Shown here: piece after piece, positions 33,774-44,820 of the stretch
Position numbering within the stretch: the first letter of the stretch is position 1
How the letters are laid out: each line of letters opens with the position of its first letter
Origin: Methanooceanicella nereidis
GTDB lineage: Archaea > Halobacteriota > Methanocellia > Methanocellales > Methanocellaceae
Direction of reading: 5' to 3'
Assembly (NCBI RefSeq): GCF_021023085.1
Contig: NZ_PGCK01000013.1
Coordinates: 53,319 to 117,318, forward strand
Length of the DNA stretch: 64,000 nucleotides
Translations under genes and position numbers: made by a program
The notes under the pieces: generated by a model
Seen by the model: the letters and a program-made list of their open reading frames with translations, nothing else
The model's database searches: none
What the model was told of the DNA's origin: nothing

Positions 33774-34217
33774 GATCCACTTAATTTTAAATATTGTCCC
33801 GATATTGTTTCCGGGCGTAGAGGGGCCTGTCCATATTTTTATAGATCTTTATAAAATAAAATACGAATATTTTTCCCCTAATTTTACCATAAAATAGACT
33901 AAAGATCATGTAAACTAATGACTTTTTGCAGAGTGTCCTTGGTTTTAGTTTATATTACCATTATCTGTTAAAATGGCATAAGATCGTGATATTTAATGAT
34001 GTACCCTGATATGAGATAATTTCATCTCAAAGTCAAAGGATATCTCAAAGAGATCATCTCTTTTTTAAAAAGAAACGTCGAGATCGTCGTATCTTTGAGT
34101 CGTGGTTAAGTCATCGAGACAGAAATATGCCGGATCATCTATTATCAATGATCATAAACTTATAGAACGGAGTCGGATTATATTCCTTATCTGCAGCGGC
34201 ATGACAAATGAAGCGAC
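33774..34217. other. AT-rich region ahead of the glycan locus
   Basis: About 440 bases, no gene seen. Small inverted repeats TGAGAT/ATCTCA (about 34012-34029) and AGAG/CTCT followed by six T's (about 34054-34072) may form terminator-like hairpins. Confidence 0.4.
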
Positions 34218-35345
34218 ATGCTGAAAGATAATATTCCTGATTATGAAAATTACTGGCTTATGGCCCCCCCATCGGAAAATGCTTTTATATTATATATGGT
34301 AAAGCTTATTGGAACCAAAGGTCTAACAAAATTATTCAAGCTAATACATTGTGATACTCAAAGGAAGATATTTATGCGGCAAAGTCTCTCAGGCGTCACT
34401 ACGATACCGAGCTATAAAAGACAGGAGAACATCGGCGAGGAAAAAAGAGCAGACAGGCCGATAAAAGTCTCGGTCGTCATCCCCACAATGAACGAGCCTG
34501 CCATAGGCAGAGTAATAGAAGAAACAAGGCAGGGGTTAAAACACTTTGAAGTCGAGATAATCGTCGTAGATAAGTCGGAGGACGATACTGCAAGACGGGC
34601 GTTGAAGGCTGGAGCCATAGTTGTCCATCAGGAAAGCGTTGGCTACGGGGACGCATACATCACGGGTTTCAGGCAAGTATCGCTTGATTCTGACATTGTA
34701 GTGATGATGGACGGGGACTACACCTATGATCCTTTTGAGATCCCGTTATTACTGGAGCCGATAACCAAAGGGTCGGCGGACATCGTCCTGGGGAACAGGT
34801 TCGCGCGTATCGAAGAAGGCGCCATGACCGGCCGTAACAGGCTCGGTAATAAGATAATCACAGGCTCCATAAATTTACTGTACAGGTTAAGGTTGAAAGA
34901 TTCGCAGACGGGGTTCCGGGCCATCAGGGCTAGCTCTATGCACGTGCTGGAGGTAACATCCGAAGGAATGCCGTTCGCGAGCGAAATGATCATCGACTCA
35001 ATGAAAAAATCTTTGAAGGTGGTCGAGGTCCCGATAAGGTACAGGCAGCGCATCGGAGATCCTAAGTTAAAGGCATATAAGGATGGTTCCCAGATACTGG
35101 GCCTGGTGATCAGGATGGTCAGAGATTATAACCCGCTTACTATATTTTTACCGGCCGGGGCGTTATTGATCGTCCTGGGCACGATACTGGGTTCTTCCGT
35201 AGTGTACGAATGGCTTACCACAGGACTCGTGACAAGACTGGCCTCGACAGTGTTATCAGCGTTTCTTATCATAGCAGGATTGCAGATAGTCTTTTTCGGA
35301 CTTCTGGCGGACATCATCCTGGTAGCGCTCAGGTCAAGGCATTAG
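34218..35345 (+). CDS. GT2 glycosyltransferase (dolichyl-phosphate sugar synthase-like) with C-terminal membrane helices
   Basis: A 375-residue enzyme opening the glycan locus. An extra N-terminal 75 residues precede a GT-A domain: VSVVIPTMNEPAIGRVIEE, EIIVVDKSEDDTA, the metal motif MMDGDYTYDP (near 165), and DIVLGNRFA / DSQTGFRAI. Two membrane helices (about 312-335 and 345-370) follow. Such enzymes transfer a sugar from a nucleotide to dolichyl/polyprenyl phosphate at the cytoplasmic face, supplying GT-C enzymes like those encoded downstream. Fifteen bases separate it from the next gene. Confidence 0.87.
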   Translation: MLKDNIPDYENYWLMAPPSENAFILYMVKLIGTKGLTKLFKLIHCDTQRKIFMRQSLSGVTTIPSYKRQENIGEEKRADRPIKVSVVIPTMNEPAIGRVIEETRQGLKHFEVEIIVVDKSEDDTARRALKAGAIVVHQESVGYGDAYITGFRQVSLDSDIVVMMDGDYTYDPFEIPLLLEPITKGSADIVLGNRFARIEEGAMTGRNRLGNKIITGSINLLYRLRLKDSQTGFRAIRASSMHVLEVTSEGMPFASEMIIDSMKKSLKVVEVPIRYRQRIGDPKLKAYKDGSQILGLVIRMVRDYNPLTIFLPAGALLIVLGTILGSSVVYEWLTTGLVTRLASTVLSAFLIIAGLQIVFFGLLADIILVALRSRH

Positions 35346-35359
35346 GATAGTGTCGGATA

Positions 35360-36490
35360 ATGAGGATCGCCTTTGTCACGGACGTAGTATACCCTTATGT
35401 CAAGGGCGGCGCGGAAAAACGCATATACGAGATGTCAAGGCGTCTTGCGGCAAGCGGCAACGAAGTACACGTATTTAGCGCAAAATGGTGGGAAGGCCCT
35501 TCTGTCATGGTAAAGGACGGCGTGACATATCACGGCGTCTCCAGGGCACGAAGCCTGTATGCCGGTGACCGCAGGTCGATATTCGAAGCGGTGCTGTTCG
35601 GCGCTTCCCTCGTTATTCCCTTATTGAAAGAAAAGTTCGACGTCATTGACTGTAATCAGCATCCCTATTTTTCCATATTCTCCTGTAAGCTGGCATCAGT
35701 GATAAAAGGCGGAAAGTTTTTTGTGACGTGGCACGAGCTCTGGGGTGATTACTGGTATGAGTATATGGGGTTTGCCGGCTTTTTCGGTAAGACTGTTGAG
35801 AAAATAACTTCACTTCTGCCTGACCGCATAATATCTGTATCGAAAAAGACAGCGTCAGACCTTATCGCTTCCGGCATAAGCGAGAATAAAGTGATCACCG
35901 TGCCGAACGGGATATCATACAAATCGATCAAGGACATCAGCCCTTCGAATGATGGGCACGACGTTGTTTTTGCCGGACGGCTTATAAAAGACAAGCATGT
36001 CCGCGATCTGCTCGGTGCATGCTCTGTCGCAAAAGAGACCATCCCGGACCTTAAAGCACTTATAATCGGCGACGGCCCTGAAAAAGACCTTCTTCAGGAC
36101 ATGACAGTAGAGCTGGATCTTCAGGATAACGTGAAGTTTGCCGGCAGGCTGGAAGAATCGAGCCTGATAGCTTCGATAAAGTCATCCCGCGTATTCGTGC
36201 TGCCGTCGACCAGGGAGGGCTTCAGCATCACCACTCTTGAAGCGCTCGCCTGCGGCACCCCGGTGATAACGGTCAGGGGAAAAAAGAATTATGCGACCGA
36301 ATTGATCGAGGATGGAGTTACAGGGCTGATTGTCGACCTGGACTATAATAGTATCTGCGATGGAATATTACAATTGTTAAAGGACGAAAACAGGCGAAAG
36401 ACCATGTCCGAAAAATGTGTAGTATCGGTAAAGGACTATGACTGGGACATGCTGGCATCGAAGCTATTGAAGACATATAGGGAATTCTAG
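35360..36490 (+). CDS. GT4-family glycosyltransferase
   Basis: A 376-residue retaining GT-B enzyme. The N-terminal half begins RIAFVTDVVYPYVKGGAEKR; the C-terminal half has VVFAGRLIKDKHVRDLLGA, LIIGDGPEKDLLQ and the nucleotide-sugar site PSTREGFSITTLEALACGTPVITV (near 275-300, with the E-x7-E motif). It is cytoplasmic and adds a sugar to the growing lipid-linked glycan. Expected to be cotranscribed with its GT2 neighbours. Confidence 0.9.
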   Translation: MRIAFVTDVVYPYVKGGAEKRIYEMSRRLAASGNEVHVFSAKWWEGPSVMVKDGVTYHGVSRARSLYAGDRRSIFEAVLFGASLVIPLLKEKFDVIDCNQHPYFSIFSCKLASVIKGGKFFVTWHELWGDYWYEYMGFAGFFGKTVEKITSLLPDRIISVSKKTASDLIASGISENKVITVPNGISYKSIKDISPSNDGHDVVFAGRLIKDKHVRDLLGACSVAKETIPDLKALIIGDGPEKDLLQDMTVELDLQDNVKFAGRLEESSLIASIKSSRVFVLPSTREGFSITTLEALACGTPVITVRGKKNYATELIEDGVTGLIVDLDYNSICDGILQLLKDENRRKTMSEKCVVSVKDYDWDMLASKLLKTYREF

Positions 36491-36558
36491 ATAAAGAGAG
36501 AAAATTAATATATAAACAAAAACCTTAGCTTGATAAACAGCCTGACGGAGATAATAAA

Positions 36559-37254
36559 ATGATCAGTGTCATTATCCCTGCATATAATGAGGAATCAAGG
36601 ATAGAAAAGACATTAACGGATTATATCGAAGGCTTGAAAGCGTCGGGCAGGGAATATGAATTAATTGTCGTATGCGACGGCAGTAAGGACAGGACAGCCG
36701 AAATAGCGTCCGGGTACGCGAAAGTACTGGAGTTCGCCGACAGGCTCGGAAAAGGAGGAGGCGTCCTTGAAGGCTTCAAAGCTGCCGGCGGCGATGTTTT
36801 AGGATATACGGACGCAGACAATTCGCTTAAAGTAGACCAGTTTATAAAGCTGATCGAGGAAATGGACAGGACTGGTGCCGGCTGCGTGATCGCGGACAGG
36901 AAGTCCAAAGAGTCCATCATTGTCGAGAGCCAGTACCTTATAAGAAGATTCGCGAGCGAGGCGTTCAATTTTATGCTGTCAAGGGCCATCTTCGGCCTTA
37001 AGATAAGAGATTCTCAATGCGGCGGTAAGATATTTAAGAAAGAATGTCTTGAGCCCGTAATACCAAAAATGGTATGCAAAGGGTTTGAGTTTGACGTCGA
37101 GCTTTTATGGCGGATAAAAAGTAATGGATGTGACATAGTCGAAGTGCCCGTCATATGGAAAGACGACAAAGGCAGCAAGTTCAGTTTTAAGTACATACCG
37201 TCAATGTTCGTGAACCTGATGAAAGTCAGGCTCGGGATCTATAAAAAAAATTAG
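36559..37254 (+). CDS. GT2 glycosyltransferase (dolichyl-phosphate hexose synthase-like)
   Basis: A 231-residue GT-A enzyme without membrane helices. It has MISVIIPAYNEESRIEKTL, LIVVCDGSKDRTAE, GKGGGVLEGFKAAGGDVLGYTDADNSL (metal-binding DAD near residue 92) and RDSQCGGKIFKKE near 157, all as in ALG5/DPM1-like enzymes. It likely loads a hexose onto dolichyl phosphate for use by the membrane glycosyltransferase encoded next. A short AT-rich gap with a possible TATA precedes it. Confidence 0.86.
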   Translation: MISVIIPAYNEESRIEKTLTDYIEGLKASGREYELIVVCDGSKDRTAEIASGYAKVLEFADRLGKGGGVLEGFKAAGGDVLGYTDADNSLKVDQFIKLIEEMDRTGAGCVIADRKSKESIIVESQYLIRRFASEAFNFMLSRAIFGLKIRDSQCGGKIFKKECLEPVIPKMVCKGFEFDVELLWRIKSNGCDIVEVPVIWKDDKGSKFSFKYIPSMFVNLMKVRLGIYKKN

Positions 37255-37344
37255 AGATCAGGGGATTAACATCACCCAAAACATCTCGATAAATTTAAAG
37301 ATTTGATCACAAAAAGAGAATTCAATATCATTTGAGGGTGAGCA

Positions 37345-39084
37345 TTGTTGGCCGGTATGGATCCATTAGGATTGATCAGGGGAAATGAAAAAAAGATCTC
37401 GCTCCTGATAATTCTGGCAGCGGCCATTATCCTTTTCTATTTAGCCTTAACGACACAGGTCCGCCTGGTAGGTGACGGTTCTACTTATTATATGCAGATG
37501 CAGAGTATAGTGAACGACCTTGACATACAATATCAGGAAAAAGACATTATAAGGGCTTTAGATGTTCAGTTCGACATCCTTCCTCAGAACCTTTTCCTTA
37601 TAAAAACTGGCAGCGGAGATTATTTTTATGGAAAAGATTTCTCATATGCTCTTTTTGCATCGCCGTTTTATATGTTCCTTGGTAACAACGGCATATTACT
37701 GTTCAATGCGCTGATGATATTTTCCATGATACTATTCGGGTACTTCCATCTTAGAAAAAATAACGGCAGCATCTTATCGATCATAGTATCATTGTTGTTC
37801 TTCGCCCTTTCAGTCGTTCTTATCTATATGTTCTGGATACATGCGGATATTTACAACATGTTCCTTATCATGACGGGAATGTTCCTCTGGACAGTATATC
37901 ATGATAAAAAGGACATAAGGTGGCTGGGAGCCGCATCGCTCTTCCTCGGGCTGGCAGTTGTGGCAAAGGCACCTAATGCAGCCTTATTTATACCGATAAT
38001 ATCCTACGAGCTATACAATAGAAGATTAAAAAACTCGGCGATCATAGTGCTAATGGCGCTTATCCCGGTTCTCGTATTTTACGGTTATTTCCATATGAAT
38101 GCAGGCACGCTGTCATTTTACGGAGGAGACAGATACAACTACATGACAGAATACCCGTTCGTAAACGGGTACGATAGCCAGAACGAGGCGGGGATCCCGT
38201 ATTTTAGCATTAGCTCCGATAAAAAGGACATTATGTTAAACCTTAATGATATTACTATCATTCCGTACAATGTTTTTTATTATCTTTTCGGGAAATTTTC
38301 CGGCATATTATGGTATTATCCTCTTGCCGTCTTTGCAATGCTGGCATTTTTATTATCCTTTAAAGAAAGGAAAGATGAAAAAGTAAAAGACGATGGTAAA
38401 CCGGTCGTATTTTCATGTATCGCCCTGTACATTTTAATGTTCACGACCGTTCTGGGTAATAATTACATGGGCGGCGCCTGTAATATCGGGAACAGGTATT
38501 TCTACATATATCCGATATTTTTATTGCTGATCGGAAAGGTCGACATTAAAAAGATCGCGATATTCATAGTGCTGGCATTGATCACGCTTTCGCCCATACT
38601 GATGCACCCCAATAAGGGGCCGGACCAGTTCGCGGACCATATAGATAAGTTCCCGTACCGGTATTTCCCAATAGAATATAGCCAGTTAGACAAATTGTGG
38701 ATACCATCATATGAGTTTAACGGATTTGACGGCAGTATCTACAGGCTGGACAATAATGCCGAATATGCCACCGATGGCTTTTTTATAACCAACACGTCCG
38801 AAATGCTGTTAGTATCCGGTTCTGAAATGAACGAGACAAGACTGAGATTATTCTCCTATGAAAATGATAACATGATAAAGATCATTGTCGGGAGTAAAAA
38901 TGTAAGTACGGTCTTAAATAAATACGGGTATGATACGATCGCTATTACAGATATTCAGCCGGAGTATAAGGATGGAAAATACTGGATATACAGGCTTTCA
39001 ATAAGCAGTGACGGAAAAATCTTGATGATACCGATGACGGAAGAAAACATTGTACCCGGCCTGCCCGCCATGCAGGCATTATAA
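37345..39084 (+). CDS. GT-C membrane glycosyltransferase (GT39/83-like)
   Basis: A 579-residue protein with about ten membrane helices and a soluble C-terminal domain (about 455-579). The first external loop holds an early acidic motif (VRLVGDGSTYYMQM), and the helix layout fits the PMT/ArnT-like GT-C fold that uses lipid-phosphate sugars on the outer face. The start is one of two TTG codons (37345 or 37348) after GAGGGTGA; the next ATG is at 37357, further from that site than is usual. It sits directly after a dolichyl-phosphate sugar synthase-like gene, its likely donor supplier. Confidence 0.75.
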   Translation: MLAGMDPLGLIRGNEKKISLLIILAAAIILFYLALTTQVRLVGDGSTYYMQMQSIVNDLDIQYQEKDIIRALDVQFDILPQNLFLIKTGSGDYFYGKDFSYALFASPFYMFLGNNGILLFNALMIFSMILFGYFHLRKNNGSILSIIVSLLFFALSVVLIYMFWIHADIYNMFLIMTGMFLWTVYHDKKDIRWLGAASLFLGLAVVAKAPNAALFIPIISYELYNRRLKNSAIIVLMALIPVLVFYGYFHMNAGTLSFYGGDRYNYMTEYPFVNGYDSQNEAGIPYFSISSDKKDIMLNLNDITIIPYNVFYYLFGKFSGILWYYPLAVFAMLAFLLSFKERKDEKVKDDGKPVVFSCIALYILMFTTVLGNNYMGGACNIGNRYFYIYPIFLLLIGKVDIKKIAIFIVLALITLSPILMHPNKGPDQFADHIDKFPYRYFPIEYSQLDKLWIPSYEFNGFDGSIYRLDNNAEYATDGFFITNTSEMLLVSGSEMNETRLRLFSYENDNMIKIIVGSKNVSTVLNKYGYDTIAITDIQPEYKDGKYWIYRLSISSDGKILMIPMTEENIVPGLPAMQAL

Positions 39085-39131
39085 TTTAATTATTATATTT
39101 TGATACAAAGTGTTTATAATATATTAAATAA

Positions 39132-40133
<1,002 letters not shown>

Positions 40134-40183
40134 GCAATATCGGAAAAGTCGTGCTCTGATATGATACTTTGAGCGGGATCAAT

Positions 40184-41098
40184 ATGACGTGGGCAGGTAA
40201 GAACGTCCTTATAACCGGTGCCAGCGGGTTCATAGGCAGGTATCTGGTCGATGCGCTTTTGGAAAAAGGCGCGAACGTAACCGGGTTGACAATGAGCAGC
40301 CCTGATCCCTCTGACAGGAATATCAGGTGGGTGACCGGCGACATTACTGACAGGGGATCCATAAAGGATGTTTGCGAAGATATTGACGTCGTTTATCATC
40401 TTGCGGCGATATCAAATGTCCCAAAGTCCATACAAAACCCGCTTTTGACCTTTAATACTAACACTTTTGGCACGGTAAATCTTCTGGAAGAAGCCCGATT
40501 ATCCGGGAATGTCAAGTTCGTTTACATAAGCAGCGCCCACGTTTACGGGCCGCCGAAATACCTGCCTGTCGATGAGTCTCATCCTCTGAACCCGAGAGAG
40601 CCATATGCCGCCAGCAAGATAGCATCGGAGAACATAGTCCAGGCATACGGGAATGCTTACGGGCTGGACTATGCGATAATAAGGCCGTTTAACGTATTCG
40701 GGCCGGGCCAGGATGAGAGCTTCCTGATACCGGGGGTTATTGCACAGGCATTGAGGAATAAAGAGATAAAAGTGGGAAATACCGAGCCTACGAGAGACTT
40801 TTTGTTCGTTAAGGATTGTGTCGGAGGGTTCCTGGCAATTGCAGAAAAAGGCTCAGGAATATTCAATATCGGTTCGGGGAATGAGATAAGGATATCCAAT
40901 GTCGTCGAAAAAATAAGGGACCTGATAGACAGTTCTATCCCCATCAAGAGCGATGAGAGCAGGATCAGGGGCGGAAAGGTCGAGATCCCGAGAATGTGCG
41001 CGAACATTGAAAAACTAAATGGATTAGGATGGTATCCTGAGATCGGTTTTGATGAAGGCCTGACACAGTGTATAAATAAAAACCGGGAAATATTTTGA
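40184..41098 (+). CDS. NAD-dependent epimerase/dehydratase, probable GDP-4-keto-6-deoxymannose reductase
   Basis: A 304-residue extended SDR protein (ATG at 40184 preferred to the TTG at 40169). Motifs: VLITGASGFIGRYLVDALLE, DVVYHLAAISNVPKS, ISSAHVYGP, catalytic Y-x3-K in PYAASKIASE, and RPFNVFGPGQDE. Because it directly follows gmd, reduction of GDP-4-keto-6-deoxymannose to GDP-D-rhamnose or a related sugar (RMD-like) is the best guess. UDP-hexose 4-epimerase activity cannot be excluded from sequence. Confidence 0.82.
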   Translation: MTWAGKNVLITGASGFIGRYLVDALLEKGANVTGLTMSSPDPSDRNIRWVTGDITDRGSIKDVCEDIDVVYHLAAISNVPKSIQNPLLTFNTNTFGTVNLLEEARLSGNVKFVYISSAHVYGPPKYLPVDESHPLNPREPYAASKIASENIVQAYGNAYGLDYAIIRPFNVFGPGQDESFLIPGVIAQALRNKEIKVGNTEPTRDFLFVKDCVGGFLAIAEKGSGIFNIGSGNEIRISNVVEKIRDLIDSSIPIKSDESRIRGGKVEIPRMCANIEKLNGLGWYPEIGFDEGLTQCINKNREIF

Positions 41099-41170
41099 CA
41101 ATAGATCCAAGCTTTAAGCTTATTAAATATCATGTTTTATTAAAAAATTTCTTGTAGGGGGAGAACATAC

Positions 41171-42817
41171 TTGGATTTAAGAAAAATTCAAATCGATAAA
41201 AACAGCCATCCGATTTTAAATATTATTGCACCAGTATTGATATTTTTAACAGCTTTTATTCCGCGTGCTTTATCGCTTGGCACAACATTGACCTCCGATG
41301 AAAGATTTTGGCTGGAGCGTTCCCCTTCATTTATATCGGCATTGATGGACCAGAACCTTACTGGAACATATCAGTCCGTTCATCCCGGCGTGACTTTAAT
41401 GTGGCTGTCAGGCACGTCATTACAATTATTTTATAATGAAGCTATGGAATTTTCAGAAAAATTGTTCTTCGCCAGCATTCCCGTCGCGCTTGCGACCACG
41501 ATCGGCATTGTCATCGCATATTACCTGTTAAAAAAGATATTTAATACAGAGATAGCGTTCGTATGTGCCGTCTTGCTTGCACTGGAGCCTTTTCTCGTCG
41601 CACATTCGAGAGTAGTCCAGCTAGACGCCCTTGTAAGCACTTTTATGATATTGTCAGTGCTGTCGTTGATAGCTTATTTAAAGTACAACGACAGGAAAAT
41701 TTATCTTTATTCTACCGGGATTTTTACGGGACTTGCATTATTGACAAAATTATCTGCAATATTTTTATTGCCTTTTATCATATTTGCGATAATAACATGG
41801 TACTTATTGGATATTTTAGGTCCGGAACATAAGAATGTGTTAAGTAAAGAAAATATCTCAAACTGGATTAAGATATTATTGTCATTAGGCATCATCATCG
41901 TACTTACATACGTGATCCTCTGGCCGTCGATGTGGGTCGCGCCCCTGGAGACGCTTCAATATGTCTTCGGCGGTGTCGAATGGGCTGCTACAACACCTCA
42001 TGGATCAGGATTTTATATGGGAGAGATCTCAGACGGCAATTATGATGCCAGTTTTTATCCTGTAGCCATTCTAATGAGAGCAACCCCGATAATTTTATTT
42101 TCCGCTTTCCTGTCATTATTCTATCTGGGAATGAACATTCATAAAAGAGGTGTCTCAGACAACGAAAAAGTAATGATACTGATCGTTTCATTTATACTAT
42201 TGTTTATCGTACAAATGACGCTGGGCGATAAGAAATTCGACAGGTACATATTGCCGGTTTTCCCCGCATTAGGAATCCTGGCATCTATCGGGCTTTGCTC
42301 ATTCGCGAATACAGTATATGAAAGATCGCCGAATTTTAGCTTTAACGGGATAAATATTAAAGAGAGGATCAATAAGAAAACAGTATTATCAATACTACTT
42401 CTGGCCATAGCGCTTATTCAGGCAACTACCCTGATATCGCTGCACCCATATTGTTTATCATACTTCAATCCGCTTGCGTTCGGAGGCCCGTCGAATGCCA
42501 CGAATATGCTTGTTGTCGGATGGGGAGAAGGCGGAGATCTGGCTGCTAAGTACCTTAATGAAAAGCCGAATGCAACGGATCTTTTAGTAGCGGACCAGTA
42601 TCCCGGGTTCCGAGAATACTTTAACGGCCATTCGAAAAATATGAGCGAAAAGATCTGTTATATGGGCCGTGTTTATTATGTTGATTACCTGGTCTTCTAC
42701 GTCTCAGCAGTCCAGCGCGACTGGAATAAAGAGATATGGGACCTGTATAAGGATAAGGAGCCTGAGAAGGTCATAATGATAAACGGCATAGAATATTGCT
42801 GGATATATAAAGCATGA
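41171..42817 (+). CDS. GT-C membrane glycosyltransferase (PMT/GT39-like)
   Basis: A 548-residue protein with about ten to eleven membrane helices. The first external loop has TLTSDERFWLERSPSF, with the DE motif typical of the PMT_2/ArnT superfamily, and HPGVTLMW follows. It should transfer a sugar from a polyprenyl-phosphate donor to a glycan or protein outside the membrane. Begins with TTG after GGGGGAG. Expression probably depends on the preceding genes. Confidence 0.8.
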   Translation: MDLRKIQIDKNSHPILNIIAPVLIFLTAFIPRALSLGTTLTSDERFWLERSPSFISALMDQNLTGTYQSVHPGVTLMWLSGTSLQLFYNEAMEFSEKLFFASIPVALATTIGIVIAYYLLKKIFNTEIAFVCAVLLALEPFLVAHSRVVQLDALVSTFMILSVLSLIAYLKYNDRKIYLYSTGIFTGLALLTKLSAIFLLPFIIFAIITWYLLDILGPEHKNVLSKENISNWIKILLSLGIIIVLTYVILWPSMWVAPLETLQYVFGGVEWAATTPHGSGFYMGEISDGNYDASFYPVAILMRATPIILFSAFLSLFYLGMNIHKRGVSDNEKVMILIVSFILLFIVQMTLGDKKFDRYILPVFPALGILASIGLCSFANTVYERSPNFSFNGINIKERINKKTVLSILLLAIALIQATTLISLHPYCLSYFNPLAFGGPSNATNMLVVGWGEGGDLAAKYLNEKPNATDLLVADQYPGFREYFNGHSKNMSEKICYMGRVYYVDYLVFYVSAVQRDWNKEIWDLYKDKEPEKVIMINGIEYCWIYKA

Positions 42818-42988
42818 TAATATCCGGTATTATGCGAGAGAAATAATCGATCATCTATTATGTTTTTGAGACACGAAAAGTTAATGTCAAATGAAATAGA
42901 TAGCCTTGCTATCCAAAAAAATTACATTAAACCATTAGATGCATTAAAATAAATGAACGGAATGGCCCATAACAGAAGGGAACTATAA

Positions 42989-43906
42989 ATGACGGACAAC
43001 CCATATATATCGGTAATAATACCTGTTTACAATGAAGAAGACAATATTACCGAGCTTTATGGGCAGTTAAGCTCAGTATTATACTCATTGAATCAACCGT
43101 TTGAAGTGCTTTTTATCGATGACGGTTCAAGGGATAACACTTACAATAAACTAAAAGAGATCAAGGATGATAATGTCAGGATCATCAGGTTTCAGCGTAA
43201 TTTTGGAAAAGCTGCAGCCCTGTCATGTGGATTTAAGTATGCTCGGAGTAACATAGTAATAACGATGGACGGGGACCTGCAGGATGACCCAAAAGAGATC
43301 GCGAAATTTTTGGAAGGATTAAAAGAATTTGATATGGTATCCGGATGGAAATATAGGAGAAAAGACCCGTTCACAAAAACGATACCATCAAAGATCTTTA
43401 ATATTTTGACAAGGGTCCTGACGAATGTCAACATTCACGATTTTAATTGTGGATTTAAAGCCTACAGGGGATATGTTGTAAAAGATATTAAACTGTATGG
43501 CGAACTTCATCGATATATCCCGGCGATAGCCCAATGGAAAGGCTATACGGTTGGTGAGATAAAAGTAGAACATCATCCAAGAGTGCACGGAAAATCTAAA
43601 TATGGTGCAAACAGGCTATTAAAAGGATTTTTGGACCTGATTACCGTAAAATTCCTGATAACATATATACAAAGACCATTGCACCTTTTCGGGAGTATTG
43701 GCGTATTACTGAGCGGGTCCGGGTTTCTTGTCGGATGTTACTTAATATATTTGTGGTTCAACGAAGTAAAAATAGGGGACAGACCATTATTGAACTTATC
43801 GGTTTTACTGATAATCACCGGCATACAATTGATTGCTATGGGATTGATAGGTGAACTATTCGTAAACTCAAAGGATAACAATAACTGGATCATTAAAAAG
43901 GAATGA
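42989..43906 (+). CDS. GT2 glycosyltransferase (GtrB/DPM1-like) with two membrane helices
   Basis: A 305-residue polyprenyl-phosphate sugar synthase. ISVIIPVYNEEDNI, VLFIDDGSRDNTY, FQRNFGKAAALSCGF, the metal motif MDGDLQDDP (near 93-101) and HHPRVHGKSKYG (near 193) are those of GtrB/ArnC/DPM1. Two C-terminal membrane helices (about 230-260 and 270-290). It overlaps the next gene, a flippase-like protein, by four bases (ATGA), suggesting joint supply and handling of a lipid-linked sugar. Confidence 0.92.
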   Translation: MTDNPYISVIIPVYNEEDNITELYGQLSSVLYSLNQPFEVLFIDDGSRDNTYNKLKEIKDDNVRIIRFQRNFGKAAALSCGFKYARSNIVITMDGDLQDDPKEIAKFLEGLKEFDMVSGWKYRRKDPFTKTIPSKIFNILTRVLTNVNIHDFNCGFKAYRGYVVKDIKLYGELHRYIPAIAQWKGYTVGEIKVEHHPRVHGKSKYGANRLLKGFLDLITVKFLITYIQRPLHLFGSIGVLLSGSGFLVGCYLIYLWFNEVKIGDRPLLNLSVLLIITGIQLIAMGLIGELFVNSKDNNNWIIKKE

Positions 43907-44820
43907 TGATGAAGCGAAAAAGTCTTCTGGCCATATTGGTGACATTATTTTTTATTATCTTCCTTTTAGTAAGGCTGGATATAAACACGATCATTAATAC
44001 AGTTTTGAAGATGGATTTTAAGCTTTTATTGCTCACGATACCATTTATAATATTGTTATATATTATAAAGACGAAAAAATGGCTAATATTATTAGACAGT
44101 ATTGACATCAAGATAGGCTTCCTGGAAGCTTTTAAAATATATCTAATAGGTACGTTCTATGGGGTTATCACGCCGGCAAAGGTCGGGGAGTTCACGCGGT
44201 CGTTCTATCTCCAACAAAAGAAATCGCAGACCATACCAACAATATTAGTTGACAGAATAACGGATATTGTGACACTATTACTGTTAAGTATAGTCCTGAT
44301 ACTGGCCTTATTTAATAACAATGAGCTAATAAATCTGATCATTCTGATGATAGTCCTTTTCATCAGTGCTATCTTTATTGTAACGAATAAGAGGATTGTA
44401 ACAATGATCTTTAAATTATTCAAGATCAACGACGACCATAAAGAAAATTATTTCGTTACGTTTAACAGGATAATAAAAAATAAAAAAGCGCTATATTACG
44501 TTTTGTTGTTAACGTTTTGTTACTACATGGTCAATATGTTTATATTCTGGCTGATCATTAAATCATTGAACCCTGCCCTAAATGAGATGCTTGCACTGTC
44601 TCTTCCGATAATTATTATCATGGGGAATATTCCTATCACTGTATCGGGATTAGGTATAAGGGAATTTGTAAGCGTGTTGATCTTTTCGTTACTTAATGAA
44701 GAGCCGGCTTATGGCTTTTCTGCATCTTTGATATTATATGTTATTACTTGCCTGATACCAGGTCTTGGGGGGTCAGTTTTCACAATAAGGAAAAGGAAGA
44801 ATGAGAATGAATCTAAATAG
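43903..44820 (+). CDS. Flippase-like membrane protein (AglD/UPF0104 family)
   Basis: A 305-residue protein with about eight membrane helices of the lysylphosphatidylglycerol synthase-like/UPF0104 family. The motif GTFYGVITPAKVGEFTRSFYL (residues about 81-101) with the G-x-x-x-P-x-x-x-GE signature, VDRITDIVTLL, and GNIPITVSGLGIRE near 245 are characteristic. Family members in glycan loci are thought to help move or use lipid-linked sugars. Directly coupled to the GT2 gene before it; its own end overlaps the methyltransferase start by about 20 bases. Confidence 0.83.
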   Translation: MMMKRKSLLAILVTLFFIIFLLVRLDINTIINTVLKMDFKLLLLTIPFIILLYIIKTKKWLILLDSIDIKIGFLEAFKIYLIGTFYGVITPAKVGEFTRSFYLQQKKSQTIPTILVDRITDIVTLLLLSIVLILALFNNNELINLIILMIVLFISAIFIVTNKRIVTMIFKLFKINDDHKENYFVTFNRIIKNKKALYYVLLLTFCYYMVNMFIFWLIIKSLNPALNEMLALSLPIIIIMGNIPITVSGLGIREFVSVLIFSLLNEEPAYGFSASLILYVITCLIPGLGGSVFTIRKRKNENESK